A stretch of 64,000 nt of DNA, from NCBI RefSeq assembly GCF_043641925.1, contig NZ_JBHZRU010000014.1:29166-93165 (forward strand), read 5' to 3'. Source of the stretch: Paenisporosarcina quisquiliarum_A. GTDB taxonomy: Bacteria; Bacillota; Bacilli; Bacillales_A; Planococcaceae. Shown here piece after piece: positions 1-8,058 of this stretch (position 1 is the stretch's first letter; each line of letters begins with the position of its first letter). The translations under genes and the position numbers were made by a program. The notes below the pieces were generated by a model. That model made no database searches. It saw nothing but the letters and a program-made list of their open reading frames with translations, and had not been told where the DNA came from.

Positions 1-1
1 T

Positions 2-487
2 GTAACGGGAAATCACGAAGTTGCCACCAATGATGTTCAGCATATCAAAAATGAACTGAAAGCCCTTGGTGTCCAAGTTCTTTCGGATGAAACCCTTATG
101 CTTGAGCATGGAAATGACTCTATCGCTATAAGCGGTATTGAAGATCCGTTAATGGGACAGACTGCATCAGAAATGTTAGCTGAAGCAGAAATTCGTAGTG
201 AGAGTTTTACCTTATTGCTTGCACATCGGCCCGAAGACTTTCAAACTTATGAAGAGTTTGAAGTCGATTTAACTTTTTCTGGTCATGCACATGGCGGTCA
301 ATTCCGTATCCCATTTGTAGGCGGATTAATCGCTCCAGGCCAAGGTTTTTTCCCGGAATTTACAGACGGTATACATGAAAAAGAACAATCCAAATTGGTG
401 ATTAGTCGAGGGTTGGGGAACAGTATTCTCCCCTTGCGATTATTTAACTTACCAGAAATTGTGGTCGTTACCCTGCAAAGTTCTTAA
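2..487 (+). CDS. Metallophosphoesterase, YkuE/YaeI-like, 3' part only
   Basis: The reading frame is open from base 2 and the gene starts before the window. The visible 161 residues are the C-terminal part of a calcineurin-like phosphoesterase: GNHE at the very start is the metal-binding Asn/His block, and GHAHGGQ (about codons 97-103) is the last metal-binding histidine block. The sequence after it (PFVGGLIAPGQG, then SRGLGNS) is typical of the YkuE/YaeI group of membrane-associated phosphodiesterases, which act on lipid or wall-teichoic-acid related substrates. The exact substrate cannot be told from this part. It stands alone; an acetyltransferase with its own ribosome site follows after 59 bases. 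Confidence 0.85.
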   Translation, partial: VTGNHEVATNDVQHIKNELKALGVQVLSDETLMLEHGNDSIAISGIEDPLMGQTASEMLAEAEIRSESFTLLLAHRPEDFQTYEEFEVDLTFSGHAHGGQFRIPFVGGLIAPGQGFFPEFTDGIHEKEQSKLVISRGLGNSILPLRLFNLPEIVVVTLQSS

Positions 488-546
488 ACCTTTACGAAGG
501 ATGTAAGTGAAACCAATATTCTATTAGAAAATAAGGAGAGATGAAC

Positions 547-1029
547 ATGTCAACAGAAGTTACGTTACTCCCATATCAACCCGATCACCAACAAGCGTTT
601 ACTTTTTACCCTTTAACTCCGGAGCAATTAGAGTTCACAGCTCATCCACTGGACTTACTAAAAGAAGATTCGCATTCACGAACACCTGTTACGATTTTGG
701 CAGGAAATCAAGTAGCGGGATTTTTTATATTAGAAGTTAGCGATGATCGCTATTTTTATTCGGAAAATCCTAATTCTGTTTTGCTTCGAGGCTATTCAAT
801 TCATCCTGATTATCAAGGACAAGGAATTGCAAAGGAATCGATTTTAGCTCTACCAGATTTTATTCGTGAGCATTTCCCACAATTTGATGAAGTGGTTTTA
901 GGCGTTAATGATATGAATGAGGCTGCACGAGCTGTTTATTTAAAAGGTGGATTTGTAGATGAAGGTCGTCGTTACAATGGTTTAAAAGGTGAACAGTGGG
1001 CTTTACACCTTTATGTAAAAGCGGAATAA
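547..1029 (+). CDS. GNAT family N-acetyltransferase
   Basis: A 160-residue single-domain acetyltransferase. The acetyl-CoA loop is RGYSIHPDYQGQGIAKE, matching the Q/RxxGxG/A pattern of motif A, and the C-terminal part NEAARAVYLKGGFVDEGRR is the usual motif B region. I place the start at the second ATG (547), because AAGGAG at 533-538 lies only two bases before the ATG at 541 but eight before the one at 547. The acceptor substrate is unknown. It appears monocistronic. Confidence 0.8.
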   Translation: MSTEVTLLPYQPDHQQAFTFYPLTPEQLEFTAHPLDLLKEDSHSRTPVTILAGNQVAGFFILEVSDDRYFYSENPNSVLLRGYSIHPDYQGQGIAKESILALPDFIREHFPQFDEVVLGVNDMNEAARAVYLKGGFVDEGRRYNGLKGEQWALHLYVKAE

Positions 1030-1150
1030 TCTTGAAAAAGTGATTTCTTAAATTGGTCGACTAAAGTGTATATTTAGATATTCGAACAAAACTGTGATAA
1101 GATATTAAGACTGAAATCAAAAAAGTACAAAGTGAAAGGGGATCAACTCT

Positions 1151-1456
1151 ATGTATATTGTCCATTCGATGGTACATGTTCCAAAGGGGAAGGCTGATGA
1201 AGTCATTGCGATTTATCAGAATCGGTCTCGACTTGTGGATACATTTGAAGGATTTGAATCCTTTCATTTATTACAAAATGAAAAGCGTCCTGAGGAGCTA
1301 ACCGTACATATGCAATGGGTGGATAAATCTGCTTATATGAAGTGGGTTACCAGTGAAGCCTTCAAACATGTACATGATTTAGAAAAAAACTATCCAGACC
1401 AAGAATTAGCAGCGATAGTCCCGAAAGTTTCGAAGTACCAAGTGGTGGCAACATGA
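1151..1456 (+). CDS. Antibiotic biosynthesis monooxygenase-fold protein (HmoA/IsdG-like)
   Basis: A 101-residue protein of the dimeric alpha-beta-barrel ABM type: VHSMVHVPKGKADEVIAIYQNR, then FEGFESFHLL and a W-rich strand. In this family the same fold serves haem degradation (HmoA, IsdG) or quinol oxidation, and the catalytic residues cannot be fixed from sequence alone. AAAGGGGATC precedes the ATG. Its stop overlaps the start of the next gene by ATGA (1453-1456), so it is translationally coupled to the B12/STAS genes downstream; whether it shares their function is not known. Confidence 0.75.
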   Translation: MYIVHSMVHVPKGKADEVIAIYQNRSRLVDTFEGFESFHLLQNEKRPEELTVHMQWVDKSAYMKWVTSEAFKHVHDLEKNYPDQELAAIVPKVSKYQVVAT

Positions 1457-1797
1457 ACCAACAAGCCAGAGAAAAAGTTATTGATGAAGTTGTTATTGAA
1501 ATCTATGAAGCATATCCAGAGATTTTGACACGTTTTGGCGAAGCTGGAAAAGCACGATGCTACGAAGATAATCATCATCATTTCGATCATTTGGATACAG
1601 CTGCAAAATTAGGGCAGCCAGAAGTGTTTTCCAATTATGCGATATGGCTGACCAACTTACTGACTGCTCGTGGCATGAATAAACATCATGTAATCGATAA
1701 TTTTCAACGAATCCATGATCGATTAGAGTCGAGTGCTGACCCACAAGCAAGTACGTACCAACATATTCTGCTTCAAGGAATTCAAGCAATTCAATAG
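1453..1797 (+). CDS. Stand-alone N-terminal domain of a cobalamin-binding sensor
   Basis: A 114-residue helical protein with a dense histidine patch (YEDNHHHFDHLDTAA, near residues 37-51) followed by G-P-V-F-Y-W spaced residues and LLTARGM. This pattern (C/Y-x-D-x-x-x-H-x-x-x-L, G-x-P-x-x-F-x-x-Y-x-x-W) is one I recall from the N-terminal part of larger cobalamin-binding regulatory proteins. Here it is its own gene, overlapping the ABM gene by 4 bases and lying 29 bases before the B12-binding gene. I infer that it works with that protein. The family assignment is from memory of the motif and is not certain. Confidence 0.55.
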   Translation: MNQQAREKVIDEVVIEIYEAYPEILTRFGEAGKARCYEDNHHHFDHLDTAAKLGQPEVFSNYAIWLTNLLTARGMNKHHVIDNFQRIHDRLESSADPQASTYQHILLQGIQAIQ

Positions 1798-1826
1798 CTG
1801 AAAGTTGATGGACTGAGGTGAAAGAA

Positions 1827-2480
1827 ATGACCCCAAAAAATTTAGCACTTGCCCTTATTGATGGACAATCAAACGAAGCGTTTCAAATGCTTGAAACACT
1901 CTATTCGAATCAAACCACCGTTGCATCTATTTATCAAAATTTTGTAACCAAAGCAATGCAAGAGATTGGACGTATGTGGGAAGAAGATGAAATTACGGTG
2001 GCCGATGAACATTTAGCGACTTCTACATGCGACTTTGTACTCGCTAAATTCCATAGTGTCGTTAACAAGAAACCATTAACAAATTCGTCTAAGAAAGCCA
2101 TGTTTTTCAGTGTAGAGAAGGAACAACATTCATTAGGTATGAAGATGGCAGCGCATGTATTTGAGCAGCAAGGATGGAATGTGCGTTTTATGGGGGCTAA
2201 CTTGCCACTTAGCTATGCCGTTGAAGCTGCTGAACGTTTTTCTCCTGATGTAATCGGAATATCGTTAACCATCATTCATCACTTAGATCAGCTTAAAGAA
2301 TATGTAGATGCTTTAGAAGCGATAAATAGTCATCCGCAAGTCATTGTGGGTAGTAGATTGTTGTCTACTTATGATTTGTTAAAGTACGCATCACCGAAAA
2401 CGAAGATGGTCAGTGACTTTGAAGAGTTACAAACGTGGATGACAGAATTGGAAGAGGTTAAGATGCATGAATATAATTAA
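1827..2480 (+). CDS. Cobalamin-binding protein, CarH-like light-sensor type, no DNA-binding domain
   Basis: A 217-residue protein with the two domains of a B12 sensor. The N-terminal four-helix part carries W51-x9-E61-H62, the upper adenosylcobalamin-binding motif of the CarH photoreceptor group. The Rossmann-type part carries E97-x3-H101-x2-G104, where H101 would be the lower axial cobalt ligand. Unlike CarH, there is no MerR DNA-binding domain. The start is placed at ATG 1827 because GAGGTG at 1815-1820 serves it; the upstream GTG at 1818 lies inside that site. The 3' end overlaps the STAS gene by 14 bases, pointing to a sensor-output pair. Light sensing is inferred from the motif; a light-independent B12 role is possible. 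Confidence 0.8.
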   Translation: MTPKNLALALIDGQSNEAFQMLETLYSNQTTVASIYQNFVTKAMQEIGRMWEEDEITVADEHLATSTCDFVLAKFHSVVNKKPLTNSSKKAMFFSVEKEQHSLGMKMAAHVFEQQGWNVRFMGANLPLSYAVEAAERFSPDVIGISLTIIHHLDQLKEYVDALEAINSHPQVIVGSRLLSTYDLLKYASPKTKMVSDFEELQTWMTELEEVKMHEYN

Positions 2481-3207
2481 AGAACTTCCATTTCCGACAT
2501 TTATTATTGATCGGTCATTTCATGTGCTTGAATTATCAGCATCTGCTGAAAGAGTTTTTGGAGATATCCAGTGGTTCACCGATATTATGGATGAAGAAAG
2601 CCATTCGAAAAAAAGACGTTTACTAAGTGATGATTTGCTAAAATCCATTGAAATCACCCTAACAACGAAAGAAAAGAACCCTGAGCTTTTTGCCGTCTCG
2701 ATCACTTGGAAAGATGATAAAGGTTTTCTACAATGTTATGCCATTGGCAGTAAGTTAGATAAGATAATGAGTGTCGTTCAAGAACATCAAAATCGTCTAG
2801 CTACTGTGGATTTCGAATTATTATCTCAAAAAGAATTAGCTGAAACCCAGCTAAAACAAATTAAGCAATTATCTGCGCCTGTCATTGGATTATCCAATAA
2901 AGTTGCACTCGTTCCTTTGTTTGGTTACTTTGATCAAGAGTTAATTTCGAACACCGAGGATCGCCTGGCAGCAACTTTATATGAACAAGATTACTCAACT
3001 GTCATTTTTGATTTTAATGGAATCGATCAGATTACGGACATTGGAATTTCTTTGTTTCAAGCGTTCATGGAAACCCTGCAAATCATGGGAATTCAAACAT
3101 ACATTGTGGGAGTTAAGCCGATGCATACGCATTTCCTTAAAAATCGAGAAGTTAACACATCTACCTATTTGCCGACCTTACAACAAGCGATTGCTTTGTT
3201 AACATAA
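2467..3207 (+). CDS. RsbR-like protein with C-terminal STAS domain
   Basis: A 246-residue protein. Residues 1-95 look like a PAS-like sensor fold (FPTFIIDRSFHVLELSASAERVFG). Then comes a helix with a heptad feel, and a STAS domain from about residue 134 (APVIGLSNKVALVPLFGYFD, then STVIFDFNGIDQITDIGISLFQAF). In RsbR proteins the STAS domain builds the stressosome that controls sigma B. The usual phosphorylated Thr/Ser should lie near DITDIG/S; here the sequence is QITDIGIS, so a Thr is present. It overlaps the B12-binding gene and is followed by a terminator and by csbD, a sigma-B-type gene. The link to sigma B is inferred. Confidence 0.75.
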   Translation: MNIIKELPFPTFIIDRSFHVLELSASAERVFGDIQWFTDIMDEESHSKKRRLLSDDLLKSIEITLTTKEKNPELFAVSITWKDDKGFLQCYAIGSKLDKIMSVVQEHQNRLATVDFELLSQKELAETQLKQIKQLSAPVIGLSNKVALVPLFGYFDQELISNTEDRLAATLYEQDYSTVIFDFNGIDQITDIGISLFQAFMETLQIMGIQTYIVGVKPMHTHFLKNREVNTSTYLPTLQQAIALLT

Positions 3208-3244
3208 AAACAGTTGCCCTCAACTAATGAGAGCAACTGTTTTT
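3206..3244. terminator. Bidirectional Rho-independent terminator
   Basis: AAAAACAGTTGC and GCAACTGTTTTT form a strong hairpin with A-rich left and T-rich right flanks. It ends the STAS operon on the plus strand and csbD on the minus strand. Confidence 0.85.
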
Positions 3245-3249
3245 GTTAC

Positions 3250-3441
3250 TTATGTGCGATCGGTATGTCGATCTTTTAATTCGCCAAGCTCTTCTTGAGC
3301 TTTACCTTTAACTTTATCTACTTTACCCTCTGCCTGAAGGCTCTTATTATCTGTAGCATCTCCAAACTGGTCTTTAGCTTCACCTTTGGCTTGGTTAAAT
3401 TCACCTTTAAGTTTGTCTGTCAATCCATTATCCTTCGTCAA
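3250..3441 (-). CDS. csbD: CsbD family general stress protein
   Basis: A 63-residue highly charged, cysteine-free protein with the two CsbD repeats (GEFNQAKGEAKDQFGDATDN and AEGKVDKVKGKAQEELGELKD). CsbD proteins are induced by general stress under sigma B; their molecular role is unknown. Translation starts at TTG with AGGAGG eight bases upstream. A sigma-B-type promoter precedes it (3476-3500). The convergent upstream operon encodes an RsbR-like protein, which fits a sigma-B context. Confidence 0.9.
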   Translation of the reverse strand: MTKDNGLTDKLKGEFNQAKGEAKDQFGDATDNKSLQAEGKVDKVKGKAQEELGELKDRHTDRT

Positions 3442-3475
3442 TGCAATTCCTCCTTCAGTTCATATTATTAGATGT

Positions 3476-3500
3476 ATACCCCAAGAGAAATGATTTAAAC
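3476..3500 (-). promoter_or_regulatory. Sigma-B-type promoter of csbD
   Basis: On the minus strand GTTTAA (3500-3495) is followed after 13 bases by GGGTAT (3481-3476), an exact match to the Bacillus sigma-B consensus GTTTAA-N12-15-GGGWAT. It lies 34 bases upstream of the csbD TTG. Confidence 0.8.
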
Positions 3501-3572
3501 GACATGTTTCTACAGATGATATATCTGAATATTCGGTATAATGAAAAGAAGTAGAGAAAGAGGTGCTAACGC

Positions 3573-4592
3573 ATGAGAAAATTAATCATTCTAGTCACAG
3601 CAATGGTTTTACTTAGTGGTTGTGGGTATCTCGATTTTTCAAATGATACGGAAGCAAAAAAATCAGTTCAAGAAGTGGCTACAAATCTCCAAATTCCATG
3701 GTCAATAAATAAACATGGAGAAGACTTCTTTATTTCTGAAAGAGTTGGGACCATTGCAAGGGTTTCTTCAAATGGAGAAGTTACACATCAGCAAGTCAAA
3801 CTATCCTCACCTCTTGCAAGGGTATCCGAAGCGGGCCTTTTAGGTTTTGTATTAAAGCCGAATTTTGAAGAAACGAAGGAAGCATTTGCTTATTATACGT
3901 ATGATGTAGAAGGACAACCATATAATCGTGTCGTTACTTTAAAACTAGATGGCAATCCATGGACGGAAACAGCCATTCTGTTAGATGGCATTTTAACAGG
4001 GAATGTACATCACGGAGGAAGATTAGAAATAGGTCCAGATCAACGCCTATATGTCACAATTGGTGACGCTTCAACTCCGAACTTGGCACAAGACCCAACT
4101 TCGAAAAACGGGAAAATCATGCGGTTAAATGAAGATAACACGTGGTCAGTAGTCAGTATGGGTCATCGAAACCCACAAGGCATTGCTTGGAATGAAAACG
4201 GAGAGATGTTTGCCTCAGAACACGGTCAATCTGCAAAAGATGAGATTAATAGAATTGAAGAAGGCAAAAATTATGGGTGGCCGCTTATTGAAGGCAATGA
4301 ACAAAGAGAAGGGCTAGTATCACCATTGCTACATTCTGGTTCGAATACAACATGGGCTCCATCTGGTATGACGTTCCATAAAGGTAAGCTATATGTAGCT
4401 GCCTTACGCGGAGAAGGAGTTTTAGTAGTTAACAGTGAAACAGCTGAAATCGAAGAAACCATCACAGGCTATGGCCGAATTCGAGATGTGTTTTCAGATG
4501 GGGAACAACTATACTTTGTATCGAATAATACAGACGGTCGCGGATCACCAAGTGCGGATGACGATATCCTTTATCGTTATGTAAAAGAATAA
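3573..4592 (+). CDS. PQQ-type aldose/sorbosone dehydrogenase-like lipoprotein
   Basis: A 339-residue exported lipoprotein: the signal peptide ends in LLSGC, the lipobox. The rest is a six-bladed beta propeller of the soluble glucose dehydrogenase/YliI type, with the hallmark stretches TGNVHHGGRLEIGPDQRLYV, TIGDAS, GHRNPQGIAWN, SEHGQSAKDEIN and GKNYGWP. In this family the conserved His and Arg residues bind PQQ and the sugar. Bacillales often lack PQQ synthesis, so the true cofactor or function is open. It is monocistronic with its own TATAAT box near 3534. Confidence 0.85.
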   Translation: MRKLIILVTAMVLLSGCGYLDFSNDTEAKKSVQEVATNLQIPWSINKHGEDFFISERVGTIARVSSNGEVTHQQVKLSSPLARVSEAGLLGFVLKPNFEETKEAFAYYTYDVEGQPYNRVVTLKLDGNPWTETAILLDGILTGNVHHGGRLEIGPDQRLYVTIGDASTPNLAQDPTSKNGKIMRLNEDNTWSVVSMGHRNPQGIAWNENGEMFASEHGQSAKDEINRIEEGKNYGWPLIEGNEQREGLVSPLLHSGSNTTWAPSGMTFHKGKLYVAALRGEGVLVVNSETAEIEETITGYGRIRDVFSDGEQLYFVSNNTDGRGSPSADDDILYRYVKE

Positions 4593-4606
4593 CAGCACAT
4601 TCGTAT

Positions 4607-4632
4607 GTTTAATTGGCTCACGTGGAAGGAAT
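4607..4632 (+). promoter_or_regulatory. Sigma-B-like promoter
   Basis: GTTTAA (4607-4612), 14 bases, AGGAAT (4627-4632), differing from the GGGAAT form of the sigma-B -10 box by one base. It precedes a general stress flavin-fold gene, which is where such a promoter is expected. Confidence 0.6.
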
Positions 4633-4658
4633 ACTTTCGAAAAGGAGCTGATTTTTAA

Positions 4659-5069
4659 ATGAGTAAAGAACAAGCATTGAACATTTTAAATGAAAGCCGC
4701 ATCGGGACAATGGCAACAGTGAAAAGTAACAAACCACATTCCAGGTACATGACATTTTTCAATGAAGACTTCACCCTATATACACCAACGAACAAAAACA
4801 CACATAAAGTCGAAGACATTGAAGCAAATCCTTACACACATATTTTAATTGGATATGAAGGTGAAGGGTTTGGCGATGCTTTCCTAGAAATCGAAGGCAA
4901 AGTCAGCGAAAGTACAGACGAAAGTCTAAAAGAAAAAATATGGAACGATCATATGAAAAACTGGTTTGATGGACCAGAAGATCCGGATTTAGTCATTCTG
5001 GTCGTGAAACCAGAAACCATTCGATTGATGAACAAAAGTGGTCAACCACCAGAAACCATTGAATTTTAA
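4659..5069 (+). CDS. General stress protein, pyridoxamine 5'-phosphate oxidase fold (YdaG-like)
   Basis: A 136-residue split-barrel flavin-binding-fold protein: ALNILNESRIGTMATVKSNKP at the N-terminus, HSRYMTFF, then the strand THILIGYEGEG and a C-terminal ETIRLMN. It matches the general stress protein 26 (YdaG) group, which bind FMN or related cofactors and are not true PdxH enzymes. AAAGGAG precedes the ATG. Its promoter looks sigma-B-type. A strong terminator follows. Confidence 0.85.
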   Translation: MSKEQALNILNESRIGTMATVKSNKPHSRYMTFFNEDFTLYTPTNKNTHKVEDIEANPYTHILIGYEGEGFGDAFLEIEGKVSESTDESLKEKIWNDHMKNWFDGPEDPDLVILVVKPETIRLMNKSGQPPETIEF

Positions 5070-5076
5070 AAGGTAA

Positions 5077-5128
5077 AAAGGACTGCCAAGAAAGCCAGTG
5101 AAAACTGACTCATTGGCAGTCCTTTTCT
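5077..5128 (+). terminator. Rho-independent terminator
   Basis: AAAAGGACTGCCAA and TTGGCAGTCCTTTT pair around a 25-base loop and are followed by a T-rich tail. It ends the YdaG-like gene. The 160 bases after it hold no gene I can support. Confidence 0.8.
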
Positions 5129-5292
5129 TTAAGTGAGTATTGAATTGTAGAGAATTAACAGAAGCAGTAGTGTAAATGAAAGTGAATGTGGCGCTTGGGA
5201 AATTTATCAGTCACTTCGGATGTTTATCGCGTAAACAGACACGCTGATCGCACAAACACGTCTCACGGGCAAGTTAACTAGTAAGAGTTCTA

Positions 5293-6048
5293 CTAGTCGA
5301 GCTCTTTATAATACCTCAATGCCTCATCTAAAAATGCTTTATTCATACCTGTCCTCATATGAATTCGTTGAACCCAGTCATCTAGTGATAAATTGGACTC
5401 TTCCTTCGTTAATTTATCGGATGTACTTAAAAAACTCGTCCAATTATCGAACTCCCAATGAGCGATCTCATCATTTATGGGAAGTCGAATTTCAATAAGT
5501 GGACTCTTACGAAACACAAGTTGTACCCGTTCTGAAAGATCCCACAGAAAATCATCTTTTAATGGTGTCGTATTAAAATTAGAAGAAGATACTTTGCCAT
5601 TTGGGCGTTGAAATAGCAATTTAGTTTTGTGACCGATGGTTTCTTGTTTTACTTTTGCAGCAGGGAAATAACCTGATAACCACTCTTGAGAAGGTTCAAG
5701 GTTTTCATTTATTAATATAGGCTGAATCCATTGATCTCCAAGGTCGCATAAATACTTATTGCCGTTCTGATCAACTGCAATTACTGCTATATGTGCTCGC
5801 TCTGCATTCACGTCATCCGCTATCCCATAAGCTTCGATTCCTCTATACCGAAATTCTTCAATTAACCATAATGACAAGTCCACACAATTTCCCGCAACTC
5901 CATATTGTGCGTAATGCTCTTTTATTAATGAAACACTTCGCTGCCCTCCGCCTTCAGGCTGCTTTGACCACCAGAATTTCATCACTGTATCCATCGGTTT
6001 ATCATCGAATAAGTGCCAGACATCTAGTATCTCTTGCGGTGCTCTCAT
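5293..6048 (-). CDS. NAT/transglutaminase-like cysteine protein, function unknown
   Basis: About 251 residues. The segment GNCVDLSLWLIEEFRYRGIEAYGI, then AHIAVIAV and CDLGDQWIQPI, supplies a Cys, a His and an Asp in the order and spacing of the papain-like triad of arylamine N-acetyltransferases and transglutaminase-like proteins. The protein is not close enough to a named NAT for me to assign activity. The longer start at 6057 sits right against AAAGG; the ATG at 6048 has a better nine-base spacing. It is monocistronic. Confidence 0.6.
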   Translation of the reverse strand: MRAPQEILDVWHLFDDKPMDTVMKFWWSKQPEGGGQRSVSLIKEHYAQYGVAGNCVDLSLWLIEEFRYRGIEAYGIADDVNAERAHIAVIAVDQNGNKYLCDLGDQWIQPILINENLEPSQEWLSGYFPAAKVKQETIGHKTKLLFQRPNGKVSSSNFNTTPLKDDFLWDLSERVQLVFRKSPLIEIRLPINDEIAHWEFDNWTSFLSTSDKLTKEESNLSLDDWVQRIHMRTGMNKAFLDEALRYYKELD

Positions 6049-6186
6049 CCCATACATCCTTTCAAAATCTATGATAAGAATAGTTTACCTATTGAAATTA
6101 ACAGAAGGTAAATTCAAAAACGTATCGAATACCATATTAAGGAATAATTATATAGAGAGATAAAGAATTATTAAAGGGGTATTCAA

Positions 6187-7008
6187 GTGAATTCATTAAA
6201 ACCAATCAAACGAAGCAACTTACGTATTTTTTTCGGAAAGAAAGTGTATCGAATGAAACGATATACGGAGTGGGTATTTGATGACAAGAAATATGCGAAG
6301 AACAAAGGGGAAGAGAAGTTACCTCATAGTGTTTTTAAACATCGAACGCCTTTGCTCCGCCAATTAAAAGATGTCGATATGCAATTGCAGTATAACAAGA
6401 TAACAAATTTAAAGATTGCTGCTAAAAAGATTAACCGTATCGTGATTCAACCCGGAGAAACCTTTTCATATTGGAAAACAATTGGTGCCACAACGAAAAG
6501 AAAAGGCTATGTAGATGGGATGATATTGCATTATGGAAAAGTAACAACAGGAGTAGGCGGGGGCTTATGCCAATTATCAAACTTAATTTACTGGATGACT
6601 TTACATACACCGCTAACTATTACAGAAAGATACCGTCATAGCTACGATGTCTTTCCAGATTCTAAACGTAGCCAACCATTCGGAAGTGGAGCAACTTGTG
6701 CTTATAATTATTTAGATCTTCAAATAAAAAACGAAACCACCGAACCATATCAACTCATCATTTATTTAACAGATGTCTCGTTAGTGGGTGAATGGAGATC
6801 CGTTAGCCAACCAACAAACACTTATAAAGTTTATGAGAAAGACCATCAGTTCACCTTAGAACAATGGGGAGGATACGTTCGACACAACACCATTTACCGA
6901 GAAGTCTATAACCGAAACAAGGAATGCATTGATGATCAGTTCATTACGGAAAACCACGCGATTACAATGTACCCGCCATTTTTAAGTCAGGGGGATGAAC
7001 GTGGATAA
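6187..7008 (+). CDS. VanW family protein
   Basis: A 273-residue protein with the VanW core: IQPGETFSYWKTIGATTKRKG, GVGGGLCQLSNLIYW, ERYRHSYDVFPD, FGSGATCAYNYLDLQIKN. VanW-like proteins are found near cell-wall and glycopeptide-resistance genes; their biochemical role is unknown. There is no van cluster here, so it is not evidence of vancomycin resistance. It starts with GTG after AAAGGGGT. No signal peptide is visible. Confidence 0.85.
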   Translation: MNSLKPIKRSNLRIFFGKKVYRMKRYTEWVFDDKKYAKNKGEEKLPHSVFKHRTPLLRQLKDVDMQLQYNKITNLKIAAKKINRIVIQPGETFSYWKTIGATTKRKGYVDGMILHYGKVTTGVGGGLCQLSNLIYWMTLHTPLTITERYRHSYDVFPDSKRSQPFGSGATCAYNYLDLQIKNETTEPYQLIIYLTDVSLVGEWRSVSQPTNTYKVYEKDHQFTLEQWGGYVRHNTIYREVYNRNKECIDDQFITENHAITMYPPFLSQGDERG

Positions 7009-7158
7009 CACTGAACACTGAAGGTGGCTAAAAATAATTTGCTAAATGCGATGATATTATATTGTTCATAAGAATTCATTTTTAATTCACAGAAAATTCA
7101 TAAAACAAAGAAGTGAATCGACTTGACCTTGGTATAATATGTAAAAGGGGTTGGTGGG

Positions 7159-7788
7159 TTGAATAAACTTATTCTTATTGTACTCGGACTTATGTTAGTG
7201 GGTTGCACTCCAGAATTGAAAACCGTTACAGATGACAATACTTCTTCAGAAATTGAAACAGTGACACCAGAAGAACATCACTTGTTGGTGGAATGGGGTT
7301 CAGACGCTATGGATAGGGGAAATCATGATTATGATTCAATAACACACAGTGAATTAGTAGTAGATCCAAATGATGATACTCTTGAACGCGGTGATGTTGT
7401 TTATTATAAAATGCTAGAAGCGGCAATTAAGAAAAACTCTAGAATTCCAGAAAACTATTTAGGTAGAGTTGTCGGGTTACCTGGAGAGACCGTCATGATT
7501 AGGTATGGTCACGTTTATATAAACCATGAAAAATTGGATACCTTTTATGGGGAGGCTACCAAAACAGGAGCTACAGAAGAAGAGTACTTCGAACATGCAG
7601 ATTTAAGTGGGGTAGAAGACATTGATGCAGTTAAGCGTTACTTCAAAACAGAAATGAATCCAGTACATGTAGAAGAAGGCACTGTATTCGTGTTAGTTGA
7701 TCAGTGGTGGCGAGGAACAGACAGCAAAGATTTTGGCTTGTTACCAGTTGAAAGAATACAAGGAACAGTATTGGGCTATTCGAAATGA
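7159..7788 (+). CDS. Signal-peptidase-I-fold lipoprotein without catalytic residues
   Basis: A 209-residue protein with a lipobox (LMLVGC) instead of the usual signal-anchor. The body has the SPase I beta-fold blocks: ERGDVVYY, GRVVGLPGETV, HVYINHEKLD and, near the C-terminus, WRGTDSKDFGLLP (box E). The catalytic Ser of the SMxPT block is replaced (SDAMDRG), and the Lys of the YxKRxxGLPG block is replaced by Gly (YLGRVVGLPG). So it should not be a working signal peptidase of the Ser/Lys type. It starts with TTG, with AAAGGGG eight bases upstream and TATAAT at 7133. A truncated paralogue lies at 19220. Confidence 0.75.
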   Translation: MNKLILIVLGLMLVGCTPELKTVTDDNTSSEIETVTPEEHHLLVEWGSDAMDRGNHDYDSITHSELVVDPNDDTLERGDVVYYKMLEAAIKKNSRIPENYLGRVVGLPGETVMIRYGHVYINHEKLDTFYGEATKTGATEEEYFEHADLSGVEDIDAVKRYFKTEMNPVHVEEGTVFVLVDQWWRGTDSKDFGLLPVERIQGTVLGYSK

Positions 7789-7945
7789 TTTTTGTGAATG
7801 CGCATTAGTTTCAAAGAACTTATGCTTTGGTTAATGAATGGGGTTTTCCAATAAGTATCTAATCTGATTTGGGATAGAAAAAAGAGACTTTTACTATCCT
7901 TATTTTTTGGCATACAGTTTGAGAACTCGCATTTATAGTAGGTGA

Positions 7946-8058
7946 GGGATTGTAGTGGAAGACGGCGACTCCTGCGGGAATAGCATGAGCTAAAGGCCCC
8001 GCAGAAGCGAAGCGACGAGGAGACTGAAGCCATGCCCGCGGAAAGCGTCCGTCTGAAA
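7946..8058 (+). repeat. Dispersed palindromic repeat, type A copy 1
   Basis: A GC-rich imperfect palindrome of about 110 bases (left GACGGCGACTCCTGCGGGAA, right GCCCGCGGAAAGCGTCCGTC). It matches, in reverse orientation, the copies at 15006-15125 and 56733-56857. Such Bacillus repeat elements lie between genes and can fold as RNA or DNA hairpins. It fills most of the gap 7789-8123, in which I see no gene. Confidence 0.8.

Noticed and set aside
6187..7008. Vancomycin resistance gene cluster
   Set aside because: VanW alone occurs widely; none of the van ligase, dehydrogenase or regulator genes is present.
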